Positions 43,441-52,308 of a DNA stretch of 64,000 bases are shown here, one piece after another. The notes beneath the pieces were generated by a model that was not told where the DNA came from, did no database searches, and was given only the letters and a program-made list of their open reading frames with translations. Source of the DNA: Neobacillus mesonae (GTDB lineage Bacteria > Bacillota > Bacilli > Bacillales > Cytobacillaceae). How positions within the stretch are numbered: position 1 is the first letter of the stretch; the number at the start of each line of letters is the position of its first letter. Location: positions 5,412,084 to 5,476,083 of the forward strand of contig NZ_KV440949.1 of the NCBI RefSeq assembly GCF_001636315.1, read 5' to 3'. The position numbers and the translations under genes were made by a program.

Positions 43441-44307
43441 CTAAATTTCTATGGCTGTGGGGATGTTCATGTTCTGAATAGAATTTTCAAGCTGCCGACT
43501 AATTTCTTTTGAACGATTGGATGCCTGGTGTACAGCCTGGGTTATCGCTTCACCGCCGCAGTACTCACGTAAAGCCAGCAGTCCGGCCGCTGTAGTACCA
43601 TTTGGTGATGTGATGTTCTGCCTAAGTATTGCCGGAGATTCTTCCTGTTCCTGAATCATTTTTGCCGCACCCAAAAGTGTCTGGGCAAGAATCTCACGTA
43701 CGGTTCCTTTGGTTAAACCTGCCTTGACTGCTTCCTTTTCCATGTGCTCGATCAGGAAATAAAAATAGGCGGGACCGCTGCCGGCGATACCTGTAAAGAT
43801 ATCCATTTGTTCTTCGCGGATGACGTACACTTCCCCTATACATTCGAACAAGTGTTTTGCCCATGAAAGATTTTGTTTGGTGGTATGTTGGCCCTTGGCT
43901 AAGGCTGTGGCCGATTCCCCAATTTTACTTGATGTATTTGGCATCACCCTGATGACCTGCTGTCCTGCTGGTACCAAGTGTTCAATTAATGATGTCGTCA
44001 CGCCGGCTAGGACTGATAGGATTAGCTGATGGGGTTTAATTATCTGTCTTATTGATTGTAATGAAGTGGCTGCATCTTTTGGTTTCATTGCGAGGATGAT
44101 CACATCAACTTGGTCTAACTGTAATTCCCCATTTGGTATTCCGTTTATCCCGTATTGATCTTGAAGTTGTTTTAAGCGGCTTGTGTTTGTTCGGTTCGTA
44201 ACAAAGATATGTTCCGGAGAAATGGTTTGAGCGGCAACAATGCCCGAAATCATAGCTTCTGCCATCGCTCCAGCACCAATAAATACTATTTTTTTATTAT
44301 CCAGCAT
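43441..44307 (-). CDS. proC: Pyrroline-5-carboxylate reductase
   Basis: Final step of proline synthesis, 288 aa from the ATG at 44307 with GGGAGAG upstream; the open frame extends to 44418 but begins with an unrelated hydrophobic stretch. Nucleotide-binding IVFIGAGAMAEAMISG at the N-terminus, VIRVMPNTSSKIGESATAL, and SGPAYFYFLIEHM with the conserved C-terminal LREY-type end. First gene of the proline unit. No T-box leader was found upstream, unlike B. subtilis proBA. Confidence 0.96.
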   Translation of the reverse strand: MLDNKKIVFIGAGAMAEAMISGIVAAQTISPEHIFVTNRTNTSRLKQLQDQYGINGIPNGELQLDQVDVIILAMKPKDAATSLQSIRQIIKPHQLILSVLAGVTTSLIEHLVPAGQQVIRVMPNTSSKIGESATALAKGQHTTKQNLSWAKHLFECIGEVYVIREEQMDIFTGIAGSGPAYFYFLIEHMEKEAVKAGLTKGTVREILAQTLLGAAKMIQEQEESPAILRQNITSPNGTTAAGLLALREYCGGEAITQAVHQASNRSKEISRQLENSIQNMNIPTAIEI

Positions 44308-44692
44308 GCAATCTCTCCCTGTTCGTATTTTGTTCTGCTTTTTTAGCAATGATCTTATACTAACATGCTTATAAAGAATATCAAGGAAAAAAAGGAAAAT
44401 TATGTGTATATGGGTCAATTAGTTAGCAACCTGCAATATCCCGCAGGTCATTTGCCGCAATCAGCTCTCAAGGCGAAATTTCAGCTCTCAGCGCTAAATA
44501 CGGGAGTTAATTATTAATAAAAGTTATGAACTATTTTAGGAAATTAATAAAAAAGACCAAACATGAGCAACATGTTCAGTCCAGTAATAGAAGGTTCCCT
44601 CTATGGGGATCGAGGGTAGTGAAAAGAATCCATCTGTACTCGCTAACTCAGTGACACGAGACTTTTCGGACAATGACAACAGCGGGAGATAT
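44308..44692. other. proC upstream region
   Basis: Contains the proC promoter (a TTGATA and a TATAAG on the minus strand lie near 44360-44390, spacing 19, weak), a short direct repeat TCAGCTCTCA at 44461 and 44481, and the repeated non-coding element at 44541-44635. No gene. Confidence 0.4.
44541..44635 (-). ncRNA. Repeated non-coding element, copy 2
   Basis: About 80% identical over 90 bp to the element at 35742-35831. On the minus strand: GATCCCC / GGGAACC hairpin, then GACTGAACATG-TTGCT-CATGTTTGGTC, then TTTTTTATT. It lies just past the dinB stop codon and could be either that gene's terminator carrying extra sequence or an independent small RNA. Confidence 0.45.
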
Positions 44693-45196
44693 TTAAATGC
44701 TTGGAGCCTCCATCCCTATCTGCACCCATTCTTCTCTGGCGGGACCATAAATCCCTGGAACTCTTACCCCGGCCTGGCGCATGAGAACGGTCATTTGCCC
44801 GCGATGATGAATGATATGTTTAACTAGCAATGTGAGCGTAGTGCCCTTCGTCATGGTCCTTCCAAATACATTCACTTCTTCCTTTAGTGCCGCGTCAGTC
44901 CATTGTTCTTTTACGGCGTGGGCTGTGTCGGTACTGACTCTCCGAAAAATCCCTGCAATCTCCTTCGCTGATTGTGGCACGTAATCAGCGTTTTCTACTT
45001 GCGGTACATTAATACCAAACTCGCTTAACATTCCGGGTGTACTGGTCACAATATGCCAAGCGATTCTCCCTAATGTCCGGTCGTCGGATGAAACTTCCTG
45101 CTGTAATGAATCATTTGTTAACGCATCCAAAACGTTTTGAGTTGAAACAGCTTCCTGATTCCAATCCTCGATAAACTCAGCTATTGAAGAATACAT
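44693..45196 (-). CDS. DinB family protein
   Basis: 167-aa four-helix-bundle protein of the DinB/YfiT-like metal-binding family: His in LGRIAWHIV and paired His in LVKHIIHHRGQM make the usual three-His site. Many act in bacillithiol-dependent or stress reactions; the substrate is unknown. The ATG at 45196 (MYSSIAEF) is chosen; the open frame to 45259 begins at a TTG that would add 21 unrelated residues, though that TTG is also preceded by AAGG. Confidence 0.82.
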   Translation of the reverse strand: MYSSIAEFIEDWNQEAVSTQNVLDALTNDSLQQEVSSDDRTLGRIAWHIVTSTPGMLSEFGINVPQVENADYVPQSAKEIAGIFRRVSTDTAHAVKEQWTDAALKEEVNVFGRTMTKGTTLTLLVKHIIHHRGQMTVLMRQAGVRVPGIYGPAREEWVQIGMEAPSI

Positions 45197-45349
45197 AAAT
45201 CCATTTCCTCCACTTTTTGAAATTTTATTGGCTTCTTGGTCCCAATCATTATCCTTCAACCTTGTAGTAGAAAGACACTTCTAGGCTTCCCTTCCAAGTA
45301 TTTTCTTTTAACCAATGATAAATGCATGGTTGTTTTCATAAAAAACAAA

Positions 45350-45394
45350 AACTGCACATCAATTTGTATGAAAGCATACAGTTGGTGTGCAGTT
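45350..45394 (-). terminator. Terminator of the HxlR-type regulator
   Basis: Long stem (about 20 bp with two mismatches; AACTGCACA with its complement at the base) followed on the minus strand by TTTTTGTTTTTT. Confidence 0.85.
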
Positions 45395-45405
45395 AATTAT
45401 CATTT

Positions 45406-45762
45406 TTATTCCATACTTTCCCTATTTTTAACCCAATCAAAGATCGAGGTAATGACGGTTTCAAGCTGTTTGCCAGCAGGTGTTAATTCATATTCTACTT
45501 TCCTTTGAGATGGGACTAGGGCTTTTTTGATGATTAAACCTTCGTTTTCCAGATCACGCAGCCTTTCGGTCAACAGCCTGTCGGAAATACTAGGGATAGA
45601 CTCCATCAGCTCATAATAGCGTTTGGGCCCTGACAGCAACTGATAGATAATCATTCCCATCCACCGTTTTCCAATAAATTCAATGGTCCTATGGAAATTG
45701 GTACAGAATTTACTCATCTCTTGCTCATTAAAGTTACAGTTCGTTCCCTTTGCTTTTTCCAT
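45406..45762 (-). CDS. HxlR/DUF24-family transcriptional regulator (HypR/YodB type)
   Basis: 118-aa winged-helix regulator. ISDRLLTERLRDLENEGLI is the DNA-recognition segment of the DUF24 family. Cys9 and Cys20 in the N-terminus are placed like the redox cysteines of B. subtilis YodB, CatR and HypR, which sense quinones or disulfide stress through thiol chemistry. It is divergent from a nitroreductase gene, the same pairing as hypR-hypO and yodB-yodC. Two palindromes between the genes are likely operators. Confidence 0.88.
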   Translation of the reverse strand: MEKAKGTNCNFNEQEMSKFCTNFHRTIEFIGKRWMGMIIYQLLSGPKRYYELMESIPSISDRLLTERLRDLENEGLIIKKALVPSQRKVEYELTPAGKQLETVITSIFDWVKNRESME

Positions 45763-45838
45763 TTCATAACCTCATTTGTACATGACAGCTTTTTTTCATT
45801 ATACCACAAACGGCATTACTTTCCGCTTGACTCATTAA

Positions 45839-45880
45839 CTTACTAATAGTAAGCTATAAAATGTACTTACTTTAAGTAAG
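45839..45880. promoter_or_regulatory. Paired operator of the HxlR-type regulator
   Basis: CTTAC-N5-GTAAG occurs at 45839-45853 and again at 45866-45880, centres 27 bp apart, just upstream of the nitroreductase ribosome site. They resemble the TACT-N6-AGTA boxes of DUF24 regulators. Confidence 0.7.
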
Positions 45881-45904
45881 GTAATGGATTAGGAGGAAAA
45901 ATTC

Positions 45905-46534
45905 ATGTCAACTACTATGGCACAAACTTTCAGCGATATTATCAGAGAACGCCACTCTGTTCGAAAATATGATCCTACATTTAAAATTTCACGTGATGAA
46001 ATTGAAGATATCTTAAATGATGCCATTTTGGCTCCTTCTTCAAGCAATCTTCAGCCCTGGCGTTTTATTGTCATTGATGACCAAGAAACAAAGAAAGAAC
46101 TTCGTTTGATTGCCAATAATCAAGAGCAGGTCGAAACCTCCTCCGCTGTGATTGCGGTTTTAGGAGATAAAGAAATGTATCGAAATATCGAAAAGGTATA
46201 CAGAAGTAATTATGAAGCTGGATATATGGATGAAGCTACGATGCAGCTTATGATCGAAAATTCTAATCGGCTATATCCTAATGTACCTGAAGAAATTCGA
46301 AAAAGTATTGCGGCTTTTGATACTGGATTAGTTTCGATGCAGCTCATGCTGGCAGCAAAAGCAAAAGGCTATGACACAGTTCCAATGGGCGGATTCGATA
46401 AACAAAAATTTACCGAGAAGTTTCAAGTATCCGATCGATACATGCCAATGCTTTTACTTGCTTTAGGAAAAGCAGCAGCTCCTGCACACAAAACGACTCG
46501 TATTCCGCTGAAGGATATTGTTGACTTCATCTAA
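45905..46534 (+). CDS. Nitroreductase family protein
   Basis: 209-aa FMN-dependent oxidoreductase. ERHSVRKYDPTF carries the Arg/Ser FMN contacts, ILAPSSSNLQPWRFIVI the second, and VPMGGFDKQKF the third. It probably reduces quinones or nitro compounds as a detoxification step, as HypO and YodC do. Controlled, by arrangement, by the divergent DUF24-family regulator. AGGAGG ribosome site; strong terminator downstream. Confidence 0.9.
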   Translation: MSTTMAQTFSDIIRERHSVRKYDPTFKISRDEIEDILNDAILAPSSSNLQPWRFIVIDDQETKKELRLIANNQEQVETSSAVIAVLGDKEMYRNIEKVYRSNYEAGYMDEATMQLMIENSNRLYPNVPEEIRKSIAAFDTGLVSMQLMLAAKAKGYDTVPMGGFDKQKFTEKFQVSDRYMPMLLLALGKAAAPAHKTTRIPLKDIVDFI

Positions 46535-46540
46535 AATTAC

Positions 46541-46593
46541 GAAGGCTCACTCACATTAGAACCCTTAATAGGAATGAATGTGAGTGAGCCTTC
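46541..46593 (+). terminator. Terminator of the nitroreductase gene
   Basis: 17-bp perfect stem GAAGGCTCACTCACATT with its complement, 19-nt loop, followed by ATTTTG. Confidence 0.85.
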
Positions 46594-46631
46594 ATTTTGT
46601 TAAATTACTAAAATAAATGGATAAACACAGG

Positions 46632-46757
46632 CTATTCACTTGTTAATAGTAACTTTCGGGTTTTGACATCATATATTTTATAACTAATTTCAAACATATG
46701 ATCTTCGTGCAAATATTCATATTCAGACAATTTTTGAGGAAAAACAAAAAAATGCAC
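46632..46757 (-). pseudogene. Possible gene remnant
   Basis: A 41-codon frame from a GTG at 46757 to TAG at 46632 reads like protein (LSEYEYLHEDHMFEISYKIY and onward), but it begins inside a terminator stem and has no ribosome site. Could be the 3' end of a decayed gene or chance. Confidence 0.25.
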
Positions 46758-46792
46758 GCCAATTGTAGCGAATGACTACAATCCGGCGCGCA
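46753..46792 (-). terminator. Terminator of the 40-aa gene
   Basis: Stem of about 16 bp (TGCACGCC-AATTGTAG with near complement, a G-U and mismatches) and 7-nt loop, flanked by A and T runs; on the minus strand TTTTTTTG follows. Confidence 0.8.
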
Positions 46793-46808
46793 ATTTTTTT
46801 TCTTAATG

Positions 46809-46931
46809 TTACTTTTTCTTTTTTTCCTGAGACTGTAATGCTACTCTTTCAAGTCCATCTTTCGCAAATTCCACATCCTGTTTTGGCATGGCAGGATTAT
46901 TCCTAATTTCCTTATTCTTCTGTTTGGACAT
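46809..46931 (-). CDS. Small conserved-looking Lys-rich protein
   Basis: 40 aa, MSKQKNKEIRNNPAMPKQDV at the start, DVEFAKDGLERV in the middle and a QEKKKK end. GGGTG lies 7 nt before the ATG and a strong terminator follows, so it looks like a real gene. The DVEFA stretch recalls YfhD-like small Bacillus proteins, a weak resemblance. Confidence 0.6.
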   Translation of the reverse strand: MSKQKNKEIRNNPAMPKQDVEFAKDGLERVALQSQEKKKK

Positions 46932-47055
46932 GTTTACACCCACTTTCCAGTTTACATTTTTATTTGGCAACCCTCTTTTTTAGTTTGGATTCTTTTTTGC
47001 AGGCTATACAATACTGTTCTGGGGGGATGCATTTTTTTGAATATCTAACAGGAAA

Positions 47056-47079
47056 AAGACCTTCGTTTTTGAAGGTCTT
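47056..47079 (-). terminator. Terminator downstream of the GerPF-like gene
   Basis: 9-bp perfect stem AAGACCTTC / GAAGGTCTT, 6-nt loop, then TTTCC on the minus strand. Confidence 0.7.
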
Positions 47080-47190
47080 GGAAATCTATCAGTTATTTAG
47101 TTAAGCATTTTTTATATAAAGTCCAACGCAGTAAAAGTCATGTCTCATAATAGGGCTGCCGATCGTATAACGGAGTCCCTTACGACTTTT

Positions 47191-47409
47191 CTATTTATTT
47201 CCGGAAATTGGCTGGTCAATTACATTAGGATCAAAAGCGTTGGTAATGCTTATCCCATTTTTGACAATAACAATCCCACCTGTGTTAGATCCACCAGCAC
47301 CTGAAAACGACTTTGACGCATCTTTGGGTGATATAAACAGACTATCTCCAAATTGGGTAATACCGCCGCTTATGTTAACAATTCGAATTGGTCCGACAAT
47401 CGCTGGCAA
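47191..47409 (-). CDS. GerPF/GerPA-like spore germination protein
   Basis: 72-aa protein matching the small GerPA/GerPF family: MPAIVGPIRIVNISGGITQFGDSLFISPK at the N-terminus with the Gly- and Asn-rich middle. These coat-associated proteins help germinants pass to the inner spore membrane; B. subtilis also has lone paralogues (YdgA/YdgB). Start is a TTG with AAAGGGGGG about 7 nt upstream. Monocistronic here, not within a gerPABCDEF operon. Confidence 0.85.
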   Translation of the reverse strand: MPAIVGPIRIVNISGGITQFGDSLFISPKDASKSFSGAGGSNTGGIVIVKNGISITNAFDPNVIDQPISGNK

Positions 47410-47573
47410 TAATAACCCCCCTTTCCATTAAGCTATAGGATAAGATATGAGCTTATCCCTTTTGCTGTAATCAGTTGAAAGCCTAAAAGGAGAAAGAGAT
47501 TCCATATAGTCAACCCATTTTGTATTATGTCAAATTATTTTAGAAGGAAATAAGGGACACGGACCTACATTCA

Positions 47574-47762
47574 TTAAAAGATTTCTTTATGAAAAATAAA
47601 ATACTTAAGAAGTTCGCTTTCATTGATTGAGAACCTATGCGTTAAATCCTCCGTTCTTAAAACAAACTCTTTAACACCGATAAATTCCGATTCACTAACC
47701 AAGTAAAACTGTGTTCCTCTTCTATATCCATTAAACTGCTTTTTTAGTTTGTATACCTTCAT
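47574..47762 (-). CDS. Small protein of unknown function
   Basis: 62 aa, basic N-terminus (MKVYKLKKQFNGYRRGTQFY), beta-rich pattern, no cysteine. AAGAGG ribosome site is adequate. Lies just downstream of the Wadjet operon on the same strand but after its terminator, so it is probably separate. Confidence 0.6.
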   Translation of the reverse strand: MKVYKLKKQFNGYRRGTQFYLVSESEFIGVKEFVLRTEDLTHRFSINESELLKYFIFHKEIF

Positions 47763-47780
47763 TGAATAACCTCTTAGAAA

Positions 47781-47818
47781 AAACTTGCTCTATGAATTTC
47801 GTTTCATAAAGCAAGTTT
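47781..47818 (-). terminator. Terminator of the Wadjet operon
   Basis: AAACTTGCT-TATGAA pairs with TTCATA-AGCAAGTTT (one mismatch) around a short loop, followed by TTTTTTC on the minus strand; 28 bp after the jetC stop. Confidence 0.85.
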
Positions 47819-47844
47819 ATCAAAAAATGAAAGATAAGTTTATC

Positions 47845-50800
47845 CTATTGTGTAACTTCTTCCCCCTGATAGATCCGGAATGCCGGAACAATGGTATCAG
47901 AAACGATTTCTTTTCCTTTTTCACGAATAAAGTCTAATTTATAGTAGGCATCGAATCGTTGGCTGATTTCTGTTTTTACCAGTTCAGGCGGTGTGACGAC
48001 GATAAATTGAAATTTCAGTTTGTCAGCAACAGCGAAGATTGGGTCTAGAACATGGGCTGATGCAGCTTGTCCAAATGGATTATCACAGATTAATGGGACC
48101 CAGCTTTGATCGGTTTCGCTTTTCACTGACAATAACATCATCATCACGACCATGCGAGCGGAAAGCTTTTGACCGCCGCTTCCGTCCGATTTTGTCTTAG
48201 AGCCTTGATTAATCGTCTGCCAGGTCGAATAATGCTCCCTTTTAGGTTTTCCATACATAAAGGCGTTATCCGTCCGCATGTTATAAACAAGCAGCTCTGG
48301 GTAACGGTTCCTGAGCGAAACAAATAAAATTTGCTCATCACTTATGAGCTGTTTGATTTCTTGGTCTAATGATAAATTATTGGTATCAATTACATCAAAC
48401 TGTTTCGTAATTTTGTTAATGGCCGTGACAAAATGCTGCTTCAGTAATGGCTCGATCTCTTCAGCCCTTTTCGGTAAAATGTCCTCTTTGAGCTGGACAA
48501 GCGGGAACGTTCCTCGTTCATTTTTCAGCTTCATTTTCGCCATCATCGATCGAATCGACTCTGAAATACTCATCACCTTCATGCTGGCACGGCTGGCCCA
48601 GAAGTTTTGCGCCTTTTCAGCTCGTTCTTTGTCACGTTCTAGCTGCTCTAATCCGCTTTGTGAAAAACGCTTCATATTTTTAACGATGGTTTGAACATGT
48701 GAATAATGCCTTGTATCCATATGATCAAGTGTGGTTAACACTTCATTTTTAAAACGAATCTCCCAATCTTTTCCTTCAATCGCGAGCTTTAAATTACGCA
48801 AGGATTGTTCAATTCTCGCATGCTTCTCTTGGCCTTCGTCCTGAATGGCTTGATGTTCTTCACACCAGGACAAGATGCAGGATTTTCCTTGATTCTTAAT
48901 TTTTTCAACATCCTGATCCGCGAATACTGCTGCTTCCTCTTTTAAGATAACGGATAAGGTTAACAAATCCCCTTCATAACCTGAAATACTGGCTTCCGTT
49001 TCCTTAAGGAGTTTTTCCGACTTCTTTACTTCATCCTTAGCGACTTTCGTTTGGTCATTAATTTCGACAGCCTTTACTTCTAGGTCAAGTTCTTCCCATT
49101 CTTCAGGCTGTTTTTCATGCTTAGCGACTTTCTTTCCTAACTTTTCACGCTGTCCTTTCGCATGCTTTAAGGAGGTTTCTGCTACTGTTACAGCAGTACC
49201 TTGTTCACGCTCTTCTTTTTCCGCCGACTTTGCTTCCTTCTGGGCTGTTTGCAGCATATTTTCTAATATACTAATTGGTTCATCTGGTTCAAGAGCTTCC
49301 TTCCAATCGTTATCCTGAGTCACCAGCTTTTTCTCTAATTTCTTTTGCTGTTTTTGTTCGGATTCTTTTGTCGCTTGAATCACCAATAATTCACTAGCTT
49401 GCTCTTCTTTTGATTTTTGCAGCTGCTTTAACTCTTTCATTCTCGCATAAATCTCTTCTAAAAGATGTGGAGAAAGACGCGGAACCTCTTCACTTAGGTC
49501 TGCCTTTTCTTCGGGAGGAAACGCCGCTTCCTCTATAAAGACAGCAATTTCTTTGATCGTTTGTTCAGTGGTTAATTTCCATTCAAAATACGTTTGGTTC
49601 CACTTGCCTTGCAATTCAACGATCGTTTGATGTTCATTACTTATTTCCTGCTGCCTGATAGTCAAGGCTTCCTTTTGCTTCTCTTTCTCAAGCTTCTCCT
49701 GTTTATTTTCTTGATGAAACGTTTTTTCTTCAGCAAATTTAGCCAACGTTTCTACATTCGCAGTAAGCTCTTTTTGTTTTTGTTTCGTTTTTTCCAGCTG
49801 TTCTTGTAACTGCAGCTGCAATTCCCTCTCTTTTCCCTCTAGCGTTATGATTTCTTGTAGTTTTGTTTTCTGAGAAAGAAGAGCATTCTGTTCCTGAATG
49901 AGCGTTCTTTCAAGATCAATAGAAAGCTCACTTGCTAGGAATCGGTCGATTTCTTTTAAAATACGACGGTAGGACCCTTCTGTTTTTTCAATTTCGACAA
50001 GCGTTTCTTGCTTTTCTTCTATTTGTTTAGCAATACTAATTTTCCAGCTGGTGAATTGATTTTTATCCGTTAATAGCGCTTTTTCGGTTCCGTTAATAAT
50101 GACAAAGGAAGCCTGATCCCTTTCTTGGTTCATTTCCTCACGCAGGAAGATCGGAACAGGACTATGAAACAATCTTCCGGAAAGAACCTGCTGATTAATT
50201 TTCTCCCATTGATGGCGGCTGACGACCAAACCAAATGGAAGGAGCGGATAGGTCAAAAGATATTTTGCCAGTTCATCGGGAGTTAAGGATTGCAGGAATT
50301 GGGAGCCATAAAACACATCAATTCCGGTTTTCTCATCAATCCATTCCTTTAACTCTTTCACATCCTTATTGGCAACCCAGAAAGGCTCATCATTTAAGGA
50401 ATGGTCGAGCTGTGTTTCCCAAAGCTCTTTTTTCATCTGTTCGCCTTGTTGCTTATTCTGGCCCAGCAGCTCTTCAATCTGAAGGGCATACTTGGATAAA
50501 AGGGCGTGACTTAACGGGACCGTGACATCATCTAGTAAACCATGAAGCTTCTCTACTAGTTTTGCTTCTTTTTGCGATTGTGCTTTCATTGCTTGCTTTA
50601 ACTTTTCACACTTTTCTTCTAAAAATGTAATAGATTGAGCAAGTGTACCGTGTGATGCAGCTAGCTGCTTTTGCTTTTCCGTAGATTCATGATCTTTTGC
50701 ATTCAATTCTCCTACCAAGGCTTTTTTGGTTTCCATTTGTTTCGATAGGCTTTCGATATAACCATTTAAATCATAGGTAATACGGTCGCCAAACTCTTTA

Positions 50801-52308
50801 ATCAGCGCTTCTTCCCTAGACTCGAACGTATGGATTTCCGTGTAAAGACGATCAATTTCCGCACCAAGCTGGGCAAGCTCCTTTGTCTTTTGTTTATCCT
50901 GCTGCGAAAGTTCAGTTTCTTTTTTCTTTAGGAACTTTTGGTAGCCAGCATACTGCTTCATGGCCGCTTGTATAGATTGGTAAGAGGTCTGCCACTTTTC
51001 TAAGGCTTCTTTTTTGACTTCATCCATTCTTTGATTAACCTGTATTAAGCCGCTGTTTTGTTCCAATTTCGCAATTTGCTGGGAAAGCGAGCGGATATTT
51101 TGTTCATATTCATACCACTCTTTTAAGATTGTCTGAAAGGCCAGCTTTTCTTTTCGTTCCTGTTTTTCTTTTACATGTTCTTGTAAGGATGCGTGCTTCT
51201 TCTTTTCTTCTTCTAATTTCTTTTCCCAATCAAGTACTTCCCTATGCGCTTTTGCATACTCCAAGTTATCTTTTTGGAAGCGTAAATCTGCTTGTTTAAT
51301 CGTTAGTTTTTCGATGTCTTTTTCTAAGGTTAGGAGCATTTCTTCTTCTGTTTTTTTCAAATGCTCTAATGCTCCAAGCAGCTGACGGCCCACCTTAATG
51401 CTGTCTTCTACAATTTCCTTATGTTCAATCCCTTTTGCCAGATGGTCTTCAAAGGGGATAATATCCTCTAAGAACTCCTTATGTGCTTGCTCTCGTTTTA
51501 AAAGCACAGGCAGATCCTTCGCAATACTTGCCTGACTCTTGAAGATTTCTACTAGATCGTTCTTTTGTTGTTCTGTTCGATGCAGGACTTGGCTAACCGT
51601 TGGGATAATCCGTTTTTGGAACAAGGAATGGTCATCCTCTGCTCCCTCAAAATATTTTCCTACACCGCCTTCATCCTTGTTAATATCCTTCAAGATATCC
51701 CAGTCTTTCCGGTTAATTCCGTATGTATCCAGAATGCGATAATGCTTTTTCGTGTCTCGGTAAACATCATATCCGTTCCATTTTAAATAATCCTTCAAGA
51801 CTTCAGTGTCGGCAACTTCCTCATTTTCATAAAGCGGGATATGCTCAAGGGCTGCTTCTTCTTTGCGTTCAAACTCTCTTGTATAGAACGTAAAAACAGG
51901 GAGGATTTTGGCTTCCTGTTCCAGTGTTCTGCTTTCATTGCCGCTTTCTTCATTGATTGCTAGCCGCTGTTCGGCTGAGAACATTCCACCGGTGACAAGA
52001 TGACGGCGGTCCGCCCCATCTAATTCCCACTGAATCACCACATGAAAGGTATAAGGAATAAATTGCTCCTTGTTATTAAAGAAGAACTGCTGATAATACC
52101 GATTGTTTTGTTTTCCCCACGCCGTTCCAGGCTTGAGAATTTGGAAGATGGTCTGAAGAAACACCCCTTTCCCGCCGCCGTTCATCATCGAAATGAGACC
52201 ATTTGTCGACGTTTCCTCATTATGGAAGTTAAACGTGGTATCTTTGTATTGCTTTTGCATGCCATCATACTTCAGGCCAACAATTCTAATTCGATGAATC
52301 TTCGGCAT
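47845..52308 (-). CDS. jetC: Wadjet system SMC-like ATPase JetC
   Basis: 1487-aa SMC/MukB-type ATPase, motor of an anti-plasmid defence complex that extrudes DNA loops and has circular plasmids cut. The head N-part carries Walker A with NGGGKG at residues 43-48; two very long Glu/Lys/Gln-rich coiled coils (about 250-560 and 770-1250) flank a hinge region; the C-part has the signature SDGSGGQKLSAR and Walker B LICDNPFGQA, where Asn takes the place of the usual catalytic Glu. Start overlaps the end of jetB by 23 bp, with GGAGG 6 nt before the ATG. It fits the Wadjet type II pattern as I recall it; the subtype is less sure than the system. Confidence 0.88.
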   Translation of the reverse strand: MPKIHRIRIVGLKYDGMQKQYKDTTFNFHNEETSTNGLISMMNGGGKGVFLQTIFQILKPGTAWGKQNNRYYQQFFFNNKEQFIPYTFHVVIQWELDGADRRHLVTGGMFSAEQRLAINEESGNESRTLEQEAKILPVFTFYTREFERKEEAALEHIPLYENEEVADTEVLKDYLKWNGYDVYRDTKKHYRILDTYGINRKDWDILKDINKDEGGVGKYFEGAEDDHSLFQKRIIPTVSQVLHRTEQQKNDLVEIFKSQASIAKDLPVLLKREQAHKEFLEDIIPFEDHLAKGIEHKEIVEDSIKVGRQLLGALEHLKKTEEEMLLTLEKDIEKLTIKQADLRFQKDNLEYAKAHREVLDWEKKLEEEKKKHASLQEHVKEKQERKEKLAFQTILKEWYEYEQNIRSLSQQIAKLEQNSGLIQVNQRMDEVKKEALEKWQTSYQSIQAAMKQYAGYQKFLKKKETELSQQDKQKTKELAQLGAEIDRLYTEIHTFESREEALIKEFGDRITYDLNGYIESLSKQMETKKALVGELNAKDHESTEKQKQLAASHGTLAQSITFLEEKCEKLKQAMKAQSQKEAKLVEKLHGLLDDVTVPLSHALLSKYALQIEELLGQNKQQGEQMKKELWETQLDHSLNDEPFWVANKDVKELKEWIDEKTGIDVFYGSQFLQSLTPDELAKYLLTYPLLPFGLVVSRHQWEKINQQVLSGRLFHSPVPIFLREEMNQERDQASFVIINGTEKALLTDKNQFTSWKISIAKQIEEKQETLVEIEKTEGSYRRILKEIDRFLASELSIDLERTLIQEQNALLSQKTKLQEIITLEGKERELQLQLQEQLEKTKQKQKELTANVETLAKFAEEKTFHQENKQEKLEKEKQKEALTIRQQEISNEHQTIVELQGKWNQTYFEWKLTTEQTIKEIAVFIEEAAFPPEEKADLSEEVPRLSPHLLEEIYARMKELKQLQKSKEEQASELLVIQATKESEQKQQKKLEKKLVTQDNDWKEALEPDEPISILENMLQTAQKEAKSAEKEEREQGTAVTVAETSLKHAKGQREKLGKKVAKHEKQPEEWEELDLEVKAVEINDQTKVAKDEVKKSEKLLKETEASISGYEGDLLTLSVILKEEAAVFADQDVEKIKNQGKSCILSWCEEHQAIQDEGQEKHARIEQSLRNLKLAIEGKDWEIRFKNEVLTTLDHMDTRHYSHVQTIVKNMKRFSQSGLEQLERDKERAEKAQNFWASRASMKVMSISESIRSMMAKMKLKNERGTFPLVQLKEDILPKRAEEIEPLLKQHFVTAINKITKQFDVIDTNNLSLDQEIKQLISDEQILFVSLRNRYPELLVYNMRTDNAFMYGKPKREHYSTWQTINQGSKTKSDGSGGQKLSARMVVMMMLLSVKSETDQSWVPLICDNPFGQAASAHVLDPIFAVADKLKFQFIVVTPPELVKTEISQRFDAYYKLDFIREKGKEIVSDTIVPAFRIYQGEEVTQ

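Noticed and set aside
44308-44692. T-box leader for the proline genes
   Set aside because: The conserved T-box sequence and antiterminator are not present; B. subtilis-like tRNA control cannot be supported.
44603-44827. 74-codon plus-strand ORF over the dinB end
   Set aside because: Antisense to the DinB family gene and crossing the repeated non-coding element.
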